Shown here one piece after another: positions 7,308-7,363 of a stretch of DNA of 7,363 nt. The DNA comes from Ignavibacteria bacterium (GTDB lineage Bacteria; Bacteroidota; Ignavibacteria; Ignavibacteriales; Melioribacteraceae). How positions within the stretch are numbered: position 1 is the stretch's first letter; the number at the start of each line of letters is the position of its first letter. The notes beneath the pieces were generated by a model. It was given only the letters and a program-made list of their open reading frames with translations. It was not told the origin of the DNA and did no database searches. Made by a program: the position numbers and the translations under genes. The stretch spans positions 1 through 7,363 of the forward strand of contig DAIEQT010000488.1 in assembly GCA_027347545.1 (NCBI GenBank), given 5' to 3'.

Positions 7308-7363
7308 TTACTAGTGCTGTTCTTTTCTAATCTCAGTTTAATTAATTCACTATAGTTACACAT

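Noticed and set aside
1..7363. CRISPR array, tRNA or transposase gene
   Set aside because: No regularly spaced direct repeats, cloverleaf-like segments or transposase motifs were seen. The only repeats are the two palindromic elements listed.

Overview
The window is AT-rich and every credible gene lies on the minus strand, so it reads from right to left. It holds six protein genes, four of them for surface-glycan or lipid-linked sugar assembly and two for acyl-lipid metabolism. The style of the proteins (a Bacteroidota-type lipopolysaccharide flippase, a five-segment polyprenyl glycosylphosphotransferase, and the AccA and hotdog thioesterase variants) and the sparse use of strong Shine-Dalgarno sites suggest the Bacteroidota/Ignavibacteriota/Chlorobiota assemblage. 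Ignavibacteria-like is my best guess. This is inference from protein flavour, without a database search.

Layout in transcription order. (1) 7298-7363: the window edge, with a short open frame and a perfect REP-like palindrome just before the first gene. (2) 7291-5849: an intact polyprenyl-phosphate sugar-1-phosphate transferase, which would put the first sugar on undecaprenyl phosphate. (3) 5852-5136: a polyprenyl-phosphate mannose (DPM1-like) synthase that overlaps gene 2 by ATGA. (4) 5128-3140: a 662-residue fusion of a GT2 rhamnosyltransferase-like domain with a second glycosylphosphotransferase-like module whose catalytic core is missing. (5) 3137-2187: accA, the carboxyltransferase alpha subunit of acetyl-CoA carboxylase, with its ribosome binding site inside the last codons of gene 4. 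(6) 2186-1981: a 206-base gap that contains a 76-base imperfect palindrome with a periodic internal structure. (7) 1980-1531: a YbgC/4HBT-type acyl-CoA thioesterase. (8) 1496-9: a Wzx/MATE-like oligosaccharide flippase.

Genes 2 to 5 are separated by -4, 7 and 2 bases and look like one translationally coupled operon. Genes 7 and 8 are 34 bases apart and may be a second unit or the distal part of the same one. A working model is that gene 2 primes the lipid carrier, genes 3 and 4 supply or add sugars at the inner membrane face, and the flippase exports the lipid-linked product. accA and the thioesterase act on acyl-CoA pools, and their tie to glycan assembly is only positional. No polymerase, ligase or chain-length regulator is in the window.

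The most unusual item is gene 4, a glycosyltransferase fused to an apparently inactive copy of the enzyme family encoded two genes upstream. I found no CRISPR array, tRNA, rRNA, transposase gene or convincing intrinsic terminator.
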